Assembly (NCBI GenBank): GCA_964418125.1
Contig: CAYQKY010000017.1
Span: 21,513 to 85,512, forward strand
Reading direction: 5' to 3'
Length of the DNA: 64,000 bases
Source of the DNA: JACJXW01 sp964418125
GTDB lineage: Bacteria > Bacteroidota > Bacteroidia > Chitinophagales > Saprospiraceae
Shown here: piece after piece, positions 26,266-34,351 of the stretch
How the letters are laid out: each line of letters opens with the position of its first letter
Numbering within the stretch: the first letter of the stretch is position 1
Made by a program: the position numbers and the translations under genes
The notes under the pieces: generated by a model
What the model was told of the DNA's origin: nothing
Seen by the model: only the letters and a program-made list of their open reading frames with translations
The model's database searches: none

Positions 26266-26273
26266 CAAAGATA
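26266..26273 (-). promoter_or_regulatory. Promoter -7 box of the DUF6089-like gene
   Basis: TATCTTTG on the minus strand is a perfect TAnnTTTG match about 30 bases before ATG 26237. No clear TTTG is found at the -33 position. Confidence 0.4.
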
Positions 26274-26408
26274 GCCTTAAAATTCGGGAATAGAACGGAA
26301 AAAGCATTACTCATGGTATGTATGCCGGCCCGAAAACAACTGCCGTGCAATTCCGAAAATCCTGAAAATCCTGTCTATTTTTGCTGGCAACAACAAACGC
26401 TTCTTCCA

Positions 26409-27647
26409 ATGATACGCTTTCTCCTTTTGTTCTTCGTTCTCCTGCTCAGCCAGGCGGGCCCGGCGCAAACCAACCGCCCGGAGCATTACGAAAAACCCTA
26501 CGTCATCCTCATCTCCTGCGATGGCCTGCGGTATGATTATGTCGAGCGCTTTCGGCCGCCCCACCTAAGCAAATTCATCGCAGAAGGGGTGCAGGCCGCT
26601 TCCATGATCTCCAGCTATCCGGCCAAGACCTTCCCCAACCACTACACCATCGCCACCGGCATGTATCCCGAGAACCACGGCCTGGTGGACAATACCTTCT
26701 ACGACCCCGAACGGGGTCAAATGTACCGGACCGGCAACCGGGATGCGGTGGAGGACGGCGCCTGGTACAAGGGCACGCCCCTCTGGGTCAATGCCGAGCA
26801 AAACGGCATGGTGTCGGCCAGCTATTTTTTCGTTGGCTCTGAAGCGGACATACAGGGCATTCATCCTACATACTACTATACTTACAAGCATGACACCCCC
26901 AACGAAGTGCGTGTTCAGCAGGTGCTCGACTGGCTGGCCCTGCCCGCCGCCCAACGGCCGCACATGATCACCCTCTATTTTGCAGATATGGACGATGCCG
27001 GCCACCGCTACGGCCCCAGCGATGATGGGCACATCGGCGCCTCCCTGCTGGAACTGGACCGGGCGCTTGGCCAGCTGTTCGAAGGCATAAAGGCCAGCGG
27101 CCTGCCTGTCAATACCATCATCGTCTCCGACCACGGTATGGTCGACGTCAGTATCGATAAGCTGATCAACACAGACCCGCTGGAACAGGACGAGCAGTAC
27201 CGCATCGCCAACAACGGCGCCCTGGCGCACGTCTACCTGAAAGAAGGGGCGGACGGGGAAGCCGCCAATCAATTCCTGAAAAGCAAGGAAGAGCACTTCC
27301 GGGTATACCGGACAGAGGATTTTCCGTTCTACCGATCCTGCCCGCCTAATCCCCGCCTGGGCGACTTCATCATCCTGCCCGATTACGGCTATTACCTGCG
27401 CGACAGCCGCCGCATCGCCATGGCCCGGCAGGGCAATTTCACACAGGGCGGCGAGCATGGCTTCAATCCGGAATTTATTGAGATGCACGCCATTTTTTAT
27501 GCCAACGGGCCCGTCTTCAGGAAGGGTCTCAGGATACCTTCTTTCCGGAACGTCCACGTCTATCCGCTGGTTTGTCGGATACTGGGGCTGCCGGTCCCGG
27601 AAGGGATTGATGGACGGGTGGAGGTGTTGGAAGGCATACTGAAATAG
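26409..27647 (+). CDS. Secreted nucleotide pyrophosphatase/phosphodiesterase (alkaline phosphatase fold)
   Basis: 412 residues from ATG 26409 (MIRFLLLFFVLLLSQAGPAQ, a signal peptide); the open frame extends far upstream, but only across the neighbouring gene's region. YVILISCDGLRYDYVERF gives the first metal aspartate, and SSYPAKTFPNHYTIATGMYP contains the nucleophile threonine (KTFPNH). YFADMDDAGHRYGP and VSDHGM supply the remaining metal ligands. These are the ecto-nucleotide pyrophosphatase (NPP) motifs, so it probably hydrolyses nucleotides or phosphodiesters outside the cytoplasm. It is divergent from the DUF6089-like gene. Confidence 0.9.
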   Translation: MIRFLLLFFVLLLSQAGPAQTNRPEHYEKPYVILISCDGLRYDYVERFRPPHLSKFIAEGVQAASMISSYPAKTFPNHYTIATGMYPENHGLVDNTFYDPERGQMYRTGNRDAVEDGAWYKGTPLWVNAEQNGMVSASYFFVGSEADIQGIHPTYYYTYKHDTPNEVRVQQVLDWLALPAAQRPHMITLYFADMDDAGHRYGPSDDGHIGASLLELDRALGQLFEGIKASGLPVNTIIVSDHGMVDVSIDKLINTDPLEQDEQYRIANNGALAHVYLKEGADGEAANQFLKSKEEHFRVYRTEDFPFYRSCPPNPRLGDFIILPDYGYYLRDSRRIAMARQGNFTQGGEHGFNPEFIEMHAIFYANGPVFRKGLRIPSFRNVHVYPLVCRILGLPVPEGIDGRVEVLEGILK

Positions 27648-27731
27648 CGAATAACCGCATTTACCGCCACTGACAATTATCATTTTCATTCTCCCCTCCA
27701 ATCCCTAGCTTTTGGGAAAAACAAAACCGTC

Positions 27732-28016
27732 ATGCCCGAAAAGACCCTCAACGACTTTCACCGCAGCCTGAGCTGGTCAACCCGGATCTATACCTTGCTC
27801 ACCATAGCCATTGCCGTCGGCGCCTTCGTTTTTGATGCCTGGAGCACCAACTGGGCTATGACTATGATGGTAGCCCTGGCCGTCGTGCTCTTCGTGGAAA
27901 GCTTTGCGCTTTATTTTCAGAACCACCCGCGCACGTGGCGTATGGTGCGGTGGGGGCTGTTCTTGTTGTTGCTCCTGCTGCTCCTGACCGGATCTATCCG
28001 GAGCGGCTACTTTTAA
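27732..28016 (+). CDS. Small membrane protein of unknown function
   Basis: 94 residues with three hydrophobic segments: about 17-34 (YTLLTIAIAVGAFVFDAW), 41-60 (MTMMVALAVVLFVESFALYF) and 73-88 (RWGLFLLLLLLLLTGS). The last codons and the TAA (28014-28016) lie inside copy 4 of the palindromic repeat, so its C-terminus (GYF) may have been set by insertion of that repeat. It follows the phosphodiesterase gene by 84 bases on the same strand. No family recognised. Confidence 0.6.
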   Translation: MPEKTLNDFHRSLSWSTRIYTLLTIAIAVGAFVFDAWSTNWAMTMMVALAVVLFVESFALYFQNHPRTWRMVRWGLFLLLLLLLLTGSIRSGYF

Positions 28017-28026
28017 GTGGCCGTTT
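28001..28026 (+). repeat. Palindromic repeat, copy 4
   Basis: The palindrome at 28004-28023 (CGGC...GCCG outer, ACTT/AAGT inner) matches the core of copies 1-3, followed by a diverged tail (GTTTGG instead of GTAGTA). It overlaps the stop codon of the upstream gene and lies about 35 bases before the kptA remnant. Confidence 0.5.
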
Positions 28027-28050
28027 GGACTATTTCCTTTGCGATTGCGG

Positions 28051-28245
28051 TTGCGACTGCACCACGTCCATCTTTCTCCCGATACGGAAACGGCCGTCAA
28101 GGTGGGCAGGCGCCATGGCAAGGTGGCCGTTCTGCAGATAGATTGCCGGGCGATGCAGGAAGCCGGGCATACTTTCTACCGCTCCCAGAACGGCGTCTGG
28201 CTGACGGAATAGGTGCCGCCTCAGTTTTTGCAGAAAATTATTTAG
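28051..28245 (+). pseudogene. kptA: C-terminal remnant of an RNA 2'-phosphotransferase (KptA/Tpt1)
   Basis: In frame from 28060 the sequence reads HHVHLSPDTETAVKVGRRHG, then VAVLQIDCRAM, HTFYRSQNGVWLTE, a TAG at 28210-28212, and VPPQF. This order (HHVHLS.D..TA..VG.R.GK, FY.S.NGVWLT..VPP) is the C-terminal third of KptA/Tpt1, which removes the 2'-phosphate from RNA using NAD+. The N-terminal two thirds are missing: upstream is the palindromic repeat, not coding sequence. The TAG interrupts the conserved WLTDxVPP motif. Both defects point to a dead gene. Confidence 0.75.
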
Positions 28246-28350
28246 ATTCAGGCCGCGGCAAATAATCCCTCCTTTTCCAAAACCCAAACCCTTGTTTTAA
28301 CATTGATATACTGATCACTTACTTTTTTTTTCAAAAAAACACTTCGAGAA

Positions 28351-28953
28351 ATGGCCAACCTTTCCATTGTTGAACTGGAGGAGAAAAAGGTTGCAGCAAC
28401 CACCCGGCCTGTCCTTAGCTTCATTCGCCGGCGCTGGAGCCCCCGTTCCTTTGCCGATAAGCCCATCGCAGATGAAGATATGCAAACCCTGTTTGAAGCC
28501 GCCGGCTGGGCGGCCAGCTCCCGCAATGAGCAACCCTGGGAATACATCTATGCCCACCGCTCCGACGAAGAAGGATTCCAAAGGCTGCTGGACTGCCTCA
28601 ACGAAGGCAACCGGAAATGGGCAAAGGACGCCGCCGTACTGGTATTGAGCCTGGCCCGCCTCCACCATTCCCACAACGGGAAACCCAACCGCCATTACCT
28701 GCACGATACCGGCTCCGCCAATACTACCATGCTGCTGCAGGCGGCTTCCATGGATATCTACGGCCACATGATGGCCGGTTTCCAGATGGATAAAACCATT
28801 GAAGTCCTTGAACTGCCGGACGAAGTTGAGCCCTGTTGCTTCATCGCCCTCGGCTACCTGGGAACTCCCGATCAACTGGAAGAGCCCTTTCGCAGCCGCG
28901 AGCTGAACCCACGCCGGCGTCGGCCGGTTGGGGAATTCACCCGCAAACTTTGA
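28351..28953 (+). CDS. Nitroreductase family protein
   Basis: 200 residues, normal for the family. RRRWSPRSFADKPIADEDMQ near residue 26 is the N-terminal FMN-binding arginine block, AAGWAASSRNEQPWEYIY follows the usual EAAxxAPSxxNxQPW pattern, and AASMDIYGHMMAGFQMDK lies in the helix preceding the C-terminal FMN site. Such enzymes reduce nitro compounds or quinones with NAD(P)H using FMN as dimers. It begins after the kptA remnant. The YjbQ-like gene starts 23 bases downstream on the same strand. Confidence 0.88.
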   Translation: MANLSIVELEEKKVAATTRPVLSFIRRRWSPRSFADKPIADEDMQTLFEAAGWAASSRNEQPWEYIYAHRSDEEGFQRLLDCLNEGNRKWAKDAAVLVLSLARLHHSHNGKPNRHYLHDTGSANTTMLLQAASMDIYGHMMAGFQMDKTIEVLELPDEVEPCCFIALGYLGTPDQLEEPFRSRELNPRRRRPVGEFTRKL

Positions 28954-28975
28954 TCCACCCTCTAACCTCACAGCC

Positions 28976-29398
28976 ATGCAGATCCTTACCCGCACTATCG
29001 AATTTTCCACCAAAGGCCATACCGATATCATTGACCTCACCCCCCGCATTCGGCAGGCGTTGATAGAAACCGGCCTGCAGGAGGGGCAGGTTTCCGTTTT
29101 CGCCATTGGTTCTACTACCGGCATTTCTACCGTAGAGTATGAGCCTGGCCTGGTGAAGCACGATATCCGTAATATGCTCGAGCAGTTTGCTCCTTATGGG
29201 AGGAACTACGAGCATAACAAGACCTGGGGCGATGACAATGGCGCCGCCCACCTGCGTTCTACCCTAGTCGGGACATCCTACGTAGCTCCTTTCAACGATG
29301 GCCAACTCCTGTTGGGCACCTGGCAGCAGGTCATCTTCATCGATTTCGATACGCGCCCCCGGCAAAGGAGGGTTGTGCTGCAGTTTATGGGAAAGTAA
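28976..29398 (+). CDS. YjbQ/UPF0047 family protein, divergent subtype
   Basis: 140 residues from ATG 28976 (MQILTRTIEFSTKGHTDIID). It shares the family frame: GQVSVFAIGSTTGISTVEYE and LVGTSYVAPFNDGQLLLGTWQ. The usual HTSA/HTTA histidine is replaced by the STTG variant, and ENADPDV by EYEPGLV. This second subtype recurs in Bacteria and Archaea, so it may have a different activity. The upstream nitroreductase ends 23 bases before this start, and a YjeF-N gene starts 93 bases downstream on the same strand. Confidence 0.82.
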   Translation: MQILTRTIEFSTKGHTDIIDLTPRIRQALIETGLQEGQVSVFAIGSTTGISTVEYEPGLVKHDIRNMLEQFAPYGRNYEHNKTWGDDNGAAHLRSTLVGTSYVAPFNDGQLLLGTWQQVIFIDFDTRPRQRRVVLQFMGK

Positions 29399-29451
29399 GT
29401 TTCCTTTCTTTTTGAGCTGCGGTGGTATGCCATTTATTGAATAAATAGCGT

Positions 29452-29470
29452 ACTATTGCAATTGAATAGT
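29452..29470 (+). promoter_or_regulatory. Operator-like palindrome before the YjeF-N gene
   Basis: ACTATT (29452-29457) and AATAGT (29465-29470) flank a CAATTG core, 20 bases before ATG 29491. It could be a regulator site or just a small hairpin in the leader. Confidence 0.25.
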
Positions 29471-29490
29471 GTCAAAACGAACTGATCCCC

Positions 29491-30234
29491 ATGAGCAGTA
29501 TACGCGTGTACCGTGACTCCCTTCCCGTTATTGATGTCCCTCAAATGGCCGAAGTAGACCGCCTCATGGCCGAGGAATACCACATCAGCCTCCTTCAGAT
29601 GATGGAAAATGCCGGCCGTTGCCTGGCGGTTCTTGCCCGTGACCGGTTCCTGGAAGGCAACCCTTCCGGAAAAAGAGTAATGGTGCTTGCCGGCACCGGC
29701 AATAATGCAGGGGGAGCCCTGGCGTGCGCCCGGAGGCTGCACGGCTGGGGCGCAGAAATAGAGATCTATACCGCTACTGCCCCGGAAGAGATGAAGCCCG
29801 CTTCCGCCCATCAGCTCGGCATTCTCGAGCGCATAGGGGTTTCCATAAGGAGCGGTGCTGAGCTGGGCGCGACCCGTGGTTTCGAACTCATCGTAGATGG
29901 CATCATTGGCTACAACCTGTCCGGAGACCCCCGCGGCCTGCCCAAAAGTATGATCGAATGGGCCAACCGGTCGCCCATTCCCACCCTTTCTCTGGATACT
30001 CCCTCCGGGCTGGATTTAACTACCGGGGCTGTTCACAAACCCACCATCAAAGCCCGGGCAACGCTTACCCTGGCCCTGCCGAAAAAGGGGCTTTACGGCG
30101 AAAAAGTGGTGGACCTGCGCGGAGAACTCTACCTGGGAGATATCGGCGTGCCTCCTGCTTTATACGAAGAGCCGGGCCTGGAATTGAAGGTGGGCCCTAT
30201 TTTCTGCGAATCCGACGTATTAAGGATTGAATGA
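29491..30234 (+). CDS. YjeF N-terminal domain protein (NAD(P)H-hydrate epimerase-like)
   Basis: 247 residues forming a single Rossmann-like domain without the C-terminal dehydratase domain often fused in bacteria. MMENAGRCLAVLARDRF, the loop GTGNNAGGALACARRLHGW, VDGIIGYNLSGDPRG and SLDTPSGLDLTTGAV follow the YjeF-N order. Such proteins interconvert damaged NAD(P)HX epimers. The loop reads NNAGGA where functional epimerases usually have NNGGDG, so the potassium/substrate loop differs. The catalytic-type aspartate in DTPSG is kept. It may be an altered paralog. It ends in the inverted repeat at 30233-30281. Confidence 0.75.
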   Translation: MSSIRVYRDSLPVIDVPQMAEVDRLMAEEYHISLLQMMENAGRCLAVLARDRFLEGNPSGKRVMVLAGTGNNAGGALACARRLHGWGAEIEIYTATAPEEMKPASAHQLGILERIGVSIRSGAELGATRGFELIVDGIIGYNLSGDPRGLPKSMIEWANRSPIPTLSLDTPSGLDLTTGAVHKPTIKARATLTLALPKKGLYGEKVVDLRGELYLGDIGVPPALYEEPGLELKVGPIFCESDVLRIE

Positions 30235-30281
30235 ATGAAGGAATGAGTGATTGAGTGCTGGCTTCCTTCATTCCTTCATTC
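30233..30281. repeat. Word-type inverted repeat between convergent genes
   Basis: GAATGAAGGAATGA (30233-30246) is a perfect 14-bp complement of 30268-30281 with a 21-base loop. It spans the stop codons of the YjeF-N and M16 genes, and probably ends both transcripts. Confidence 0.75.
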
Positions 30282-31535
30282 ACTAATTTCTTCCACCACT
30301 CCCTTCGCCTTATAATACAATTCCGAACAGTTTTCTTCGGTAAGTATCTCATTGGCCACCCGGTGCAGGTCGGCGGTAGTCACTTGCTGGTAAAAGCCGG
30401 CTTCCTTGTTGATCAGTTCGGGGTCGCCGAGCAGCTCGAAGAAGGAAAGGTTGATCGCTTTGTTCAGTATATTCAGTTCGGAGAAGACGAGCGTGCTTTC
30501 CATCTTGTTTTTGAGCTTTTGCAGCTCTTCTTCGGGAATGAGGCCGTCTTTCAGTTCCTGCAGTTCCTTCCAGATGGCGGCAGAGGCCTGGTCGAGGCTC
30601 ACCCCGTCGGCCGGCTTGCCTTCGATAATGAACAGGCCCGGGTCGATGGAGCCCGACACGTAACAGTCGATACTTGAGAAGAGCTCCTGCTCCTTGAGCA
30701 GGCGCCGGTACAGGCGGGAAGAAGAGCCGTTGCTCAATACGTCGGAAATGAGGTCGGCGACGTAGTAATCGGGGTGGTTGCGCGCCGGCATGTGGAAGGC
30801 CAGGTAGATGGCGTCTACCGGTACGTTCGCCTCGTTGATGCGCCTTTCCAGCCGTTTCTGCGGAGGTTCCTGGGGCAGTTTGCGCTCCATGGGCTCGCCG
30901 GCGGAAATGTCGCCGAACCATTTTCCCACGAGGGCTTTCACCTCTGCAGTCTTTACATTGCCGGCAATGGCCAGGATGGCGTTGTTCGGGCGGTAATAGC
31001 GATAGAAGAACGAACGGACATCGTCCAGGGTGGCGTCTTCGACGTGCTTGGGCACCTTGCCGATGGTGGGCCAGCGGTAGGGGTGAACCTTGAAGGCCAT
31101 GTCGGCAATGTGGTGCCAGACATCCCCGTAGGGCTCGTTGAGGCAGGTCTCTTTGAATTCCTCCACCACTACTTTGCGTTGTACTTCGAGTACCCGCTCG
31201 TCAAAATTGAGGCTCATCATGCGGTCCGATTCCAGCCAGAGGGCCACCTCCAGGTTCTCGGCCGGCAGGATGTCATAGAAGTTCGTGATGTCGTTATTGG
31301 TAAAGGCGTTGTTCTCACCTCCGGCCATTTGAATGGGCGTGTCGAAGTCAGGGATGTTGGCGGATCCTCCGAACATCAGATGCTCAAAAAGGTGGGCAAA
31401 GCCGGTCTTGTCCGGCGATTCATCGCGCGCCCCTACGTTGTACAGTACGTTGACGGCTGCCATAGGGGTGCTGTCATCTTCGTGGATAAGGACTTTCAGC
31501 CCGTTGTCCAACTCGAATCTTTCAAATTTTATCAC
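30276..31535 (-). CDS. M16 family (insulinase-like) zinc peptidase
   Basis: 419 residues, starting at a GTG (31533-31535) with no signal peptide. TGFAHLFEHLMFGGSANIPD holds the inverted zinc motif HxxEH (HLFEH near residue 46-50), and VVVEEFKETCLNEPYG gives the third glutamate ligand about 75 residues on. A second, non-catalytic domain spans about 200-400, so this is a half-size M16B peptidase like processing peptidases. It would act in the cytoplasm unless exported by an unseen route. It is convergent with the YjeF-N gene. Confidence 0.88.
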   Translation of the reverse strand: MIKFERFELDNGLKVLIHEDDSTPMAAVNVLYNVGARDESPDKTGFAHLFEHLMFGGSANIPDFDTPIQMAGGENNAFTNNDITNFYDILPAENLEVALWLESDRMMSLNFDERVLEVQRKVVVEEFKETCLNEPYGDVWHHIADMAFKVHPYRWPTIGKVPKHVEDATLDDVRSFFYRYYRPNNAILAIAGNVKTAEVKALVGKWFGDISAGEPMERKLPQEPPQKRLERRINEANVPVDAIYLAFHMPARNHPDYYVADLISDVLSNGSSSRLYRRLLKEQELFSSIDCYVSGSIDPGLFIIEGKPADGVSLDQASAAIWKELQELKDGLIPEEELQKLKNKMESTLVFSELNILNKAINLSFFELLGDPELINKEAGFYQQVTTADLHRVANEILTEENCSELYYKAKGVVEEISE

Positions 31536-31723
31536 AATACAACAATTTTTCAGGGCGCCGCCATTTCCTCAGTGCAGGTTTTGACGGCGGTAGGGGCGCC
31601 ATTACAAATGTATAAAAAATCGGCGCCCCATGCACCAAAATAGAACGCCTTTGCATCTATCTGGTTGAATTCAATGGCAAAAAACTTCATCGGGCCCGAT
31701 GGTGGATCTAAAATCACCATCAG

Positions 31724-32476
31724 ATGAAAAGAAACGATATTTCCCGCCTGGACAAAAACCGGGGCATCTTCCTGAAAGTTGGCCTCCTGATCTCCGTTGC
31801 TGTGGCCATCCTGGCTCTGAACTGGACTACCGTACAGTACGAGAACCCGGATATCTATATCGACGATATCGACGATGAAACGATAGAAGTGGAAGCCATC
31901 CGAACCGCTCAGGACCTGCCGCGGCCGGCCCCTCCGCCGGTGGTGGCCCCTACCGATGAGATCATTGCGGTAGAGGAGGTGGAATACTCGGATGCACCAG
32001 CCCGGCAGAACATCGATCTTACCCCTAACTTCAACATATACGGCCAGGAGCCGGTATCCGCCCCGGCTACGGTGGCCTACGAACCGCCTCCCCTCCCGGT
32101 AGTCGAAGAGCCGGCATCCAAAGAGATTTTCAAGATCGTGGAAGAAATGCCTCGTTTCGGGCAGTGTGCTTCCATGCCTTCCAGGGAGGAGCGGGAGCGT
32201 TGCTCCGATAAGGAGCTGCTCAGCTACGTATACCAGAATATCCGCTACCCGGAAATGGCGCGGGAAAGCAACATTGAAGGGCTGGTCGTAGTGCAGTTCG
32301 TCATCGAAAAGGACGGCTCCGTCAGCAACGCCCACCTGCTGCGCGATATCGGCGGCGGCTGTGGCCGGGAGGCCCTGCGCGTGGTCAACAGCATGCCGGA
32401 ATGGACGCCAGGCCGGCAGCGCGGGCGCGCGGTGCGGGTACAGATGAACCTGCCGGTGAAGTTTAGCCTGAAGTAA
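31724..32476 (+). CDS. TonB family energy-transducer protein
   Basis: 250 residues. A short cytoplasmic start (MKRNDISRLDKNRG) precedes one membrane segment at about 16-35 (IFLKVGLLISVAVAILALNW). A Pro/acid-rich periplasmic linker spans about 50-130, and the TonB C-terminal domain covers about 150-250 with the signature YPEMARESNIEGLVVVQFVI and GREALRVVNSMPEWTPGRQR. It would pass proton-motive-force energy to outer-membrane receptors. The extra cysteines in the ECxS-type segment before the domain (FGQCASMPS, ERCSDKE) are also in the tandem protein downstream. A palindrome, CATCGGGCCCGATG (31688-31701), lies in front of it. Confidence 0.88.
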   Translation: MKRNDISRLDKNRGIFLKVGLLISVAVAILALNWTTVQYENPDIYIDDIDDETIEVEAIRTAQDLPRPAPPPVVAPTDEIIAVEEVEYSDAPARQNIDLTPNFNIYGQEPVSAPATVAYEPPPLPVVEEPASKEIFKIVEEMPRFGQCASMPSREERERCSDKELLSYVYQNIRYPEMARESNIEGLVVVQFVIEKDGSVSNAHLLRDIGGGCGREALRVVNSMPEWTPGRQRGRAVRVQMNLPVKFSLK

Positions 32477-32565
32477 TGCCGCCAGCAGACAACTTTTTCC
32501 GGCAGCCAGAGCTTTAGCGAAGGCAAGCCCGTTGCCCTGCCGGCTTGCCGCAACGATCAGCTCAA

Positions 32566-32595
32566 AAGCAAGGAACTTCTGACCGTTCCTTGCTT
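32566..32595. repeat. Hairpin between the two TonB-domain genes
   Basis: AAGCAAGGAAC (32566-32576) pairs with GTTCCTTGCTT (32585-32595) around eight bases. A second GCAAG...CTTGC pair lies at 32524-32547. There is no clear T-run, so its terminator role is uncertain. Confidence 0.5.
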
Positions 32596-32620
32596 CTGAA
32601 AAAACTCAACTCCCAAGCCT

Positions 32621-34303
32621 ATGCAAATCATCAATTCTACCCTATGCACCTCGTTGCTGCTGGCCCTTTCCCTGGCCGCAGTTGGCCAGCCAACGCGGGC
32701 GGTTATACCCCCCTCTGAGAAAGGGCAGGAACAAACCATTCGCAGCATCCCGCTTCCGCCGATGCCCGGAGAAGAACCTCACGCCACCTACTGCCCCATG
32801 AAAATCGGGAAGATACCGCACAGGGATAAGCCATTGAAAGTGGATTACTCCCGAAAGCCCGGAGCAGGGCGTGTCCCTTCCGGTGAACAGATAATCAGGG
32901 AAGCGTGTGTTCCTGAGATCATAGGCTGCCATGATACCGAAACCTGCTCTGCGCCGTCGGCCAGCGTCTGCCCGCCGCCGCCGCCACCGCCGCCCAGGAT
33001 CATATGCTCGGATCTTTTTCGGGCCATTGAGGAAATGCCCCGCTTTCCCGGCTGTGAAAGCCTGCCCACCATTGCCGAAAAGAAGCAATGCGCCAGTGAG
33101 AAGATGTTTGAATTCATTTACGAAAACCTCAACTACCCCGAAGCCGCCAGGAAAAATGGAATTGAGGGCCCGGTAGTCATTCAGTTCGTCGTGGAAAAGG
33201 ATGGTTCGGTTACAAGTGCGCGGATCGTAAGGGATATTGGCGGAGGATGTGGCGAGGAGGCCCTTCGTGTGGTCGAGCTAATGAACCAGGCGGGCCTTAA
33301 ATGGATACCGGGAAAACAGGCCGGCCGGCAGGTGCGAACGCAGTTCAACATTCCGGTGAAGTTTATGCCGGGTGATGCTGCGAAGTTCTGCCCCTCCCCG
33401 CCGGTTGAAGAAGCCTGTTCTGTAGAGGAAAAAATGCACGCCAAAGAGCCTGAGCCCCAAAACGAGATAAGGCAAATGCTTTGCAATGTTTCTCTTCCGC
33501 CGCCGCCCCCATGCGGGGGGATTTACCCTCCCACGCCACCTCTGGACGAAGAGCTATTCAAAATAGTTGAGCAGATGCCTCGGTTCCCGGGCTGTGAAGA
33601 GATGGTATCACCGGAAGAGAAAAGGCAGTGCTCCGAAGAAAAACTGCTGGAGTTCCTCGATGAGAACCTCACTTACCCTCCGCTGGCCCGGGAAAATTGT
33701 GTGGAGGGAACCGTTGTCATCCAGTTTGTGGTGGAAAAGGACGGTTCTGTCACCAATGCCACAATAGTACGCGACATTGGCGCCCACTGTGGTGAAGCGG
33801 CCCTGAATGTAGTCAACCTGATGAACGAGCGGAACCTGAAGTGGATACCCGGCCGGCAGCGCGGCCGCGCCGTGCGGGTGCAGCTCAGCCTCCCCGTAAG
33901 GTTCCGCATCGACTGCTCCGATACCGAACCAACTCCTGTTGCCGAAGCACCTTTATCAGGGCCGGCGGGCCGGGAAGAACATAAGGAACAGGCCGACGAA
34001 GCCCTCCACCCCTCGGAAGCTACCCCTTCCGGCACTCCTCTAACCTTTGAACCGGAGGGCTTCCGGCTTTTTCCCAACCCGGCGGCGGAGTGGCTCAACG
34101 TGCACTCCCAGCCCGCGCCCGGCCGGGTGTCCCTGGTTGTTGTGAACACCGTCGGGCAAGTACTATGGAAGAAGGAATATGCACACACCGATGGCATTCT
34201 GGAAGAGCGGGTTAACCTCACTCTGTGGCCTCCCGGCCCCTACTTCCTGCGCATCGAACAACAAGGCAAGAAACAAACACACCCATTTGTCCGGCAGCGG
34301 TAG
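32621..34303 (+). CDS. Secreted protein with two TonB C-terminal-like domains and a T9SS sorting tail
   Basis: 560 residues. A signal peptide (MQIINSTLCTSLLLALSLAA|VG) replaces the membrane anchor of normal TonB. Two copies of the TonB-type domain lie at about 131-248 and 312-430, each with the pattern MPRFPGC, YPxxAR, VVIQFVVEKDGSVT and KWIPGxQxGR. Proline runs precede them (118-125 and 294-298). About residues 480-560 are a type IX sorting domain: FRLFPNPAAEWLNV, then strands, ending LRIEQQ...FVRQR. The protein therefore seems to leave the cell or attach to its surface, where it could not transduce energy. It was probably copied from the adjacent TonB gene (shared cysteine block). Confidence 0.8.
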   Translation: MQIINSTLCTSLLLALSLAAVGQPTRAVIPPSEKGQEQTIRSIPLPPMPGEEPHATYCPMKIGKIPHRDKPLKVDYSRKPGAGRVPSGEQIIREACVPEIIGCHDTETCSAPSASVCPPPPPPPPRIICSDLFRAIEEMPRFPGCESLPTIAEKKQCASEKMFEFIYENLNYPEAARKNGIEGPVVIQFVVEKDGSVTSARIVRDIGGGCGEEALRVVELMNQAGLKWIPGKQAGRQVRTQFNIPVKFMPGDAAKFCPSPPVEEACSVEEKMHAKEPEPQNEIRQMLCNVSLPPPPPCGGIYPPTPPLDEELFKIVEQMPRFPGCEEMVSPEEKRQCSEEKLLEFLDENLTYPPLARENCVEGTVVIQFVVEKDGSVTNATIVRDIGAHCGEAALNVVNLMNERNLKWIPGRQRGRAVRVQLSLPVRFRIDCSDTEPTPVAEAPLSGPAGREEHKEQADEALHPSEATPSGTPLTFEPEGFRLFPNPAAEWLNVHSQPAPGRVSLVVVNTVGQVLWKKEYAHTDGILEERVNLTLWPPGPYFLRIEQQGKKQTHPFVRQR

Positions 34304-34351
34304 GCCTGGCCGTCGGCACACCACAATTGGGGCGGCCGGCTGTGTATCTTA

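Noticed and set aside
25839..26408. 190-residue extension in front of the phosphodiesterase
   Set aside because: It overlaps the divergent DUF6089-like gene and removes the signal peptide from the N-terminus.
28017..28265. 82-residue frame covering the kptA remnant in another frame
   Set aside because: No similarity to any family; the kptA similarity is in a different frame with a stop codon.
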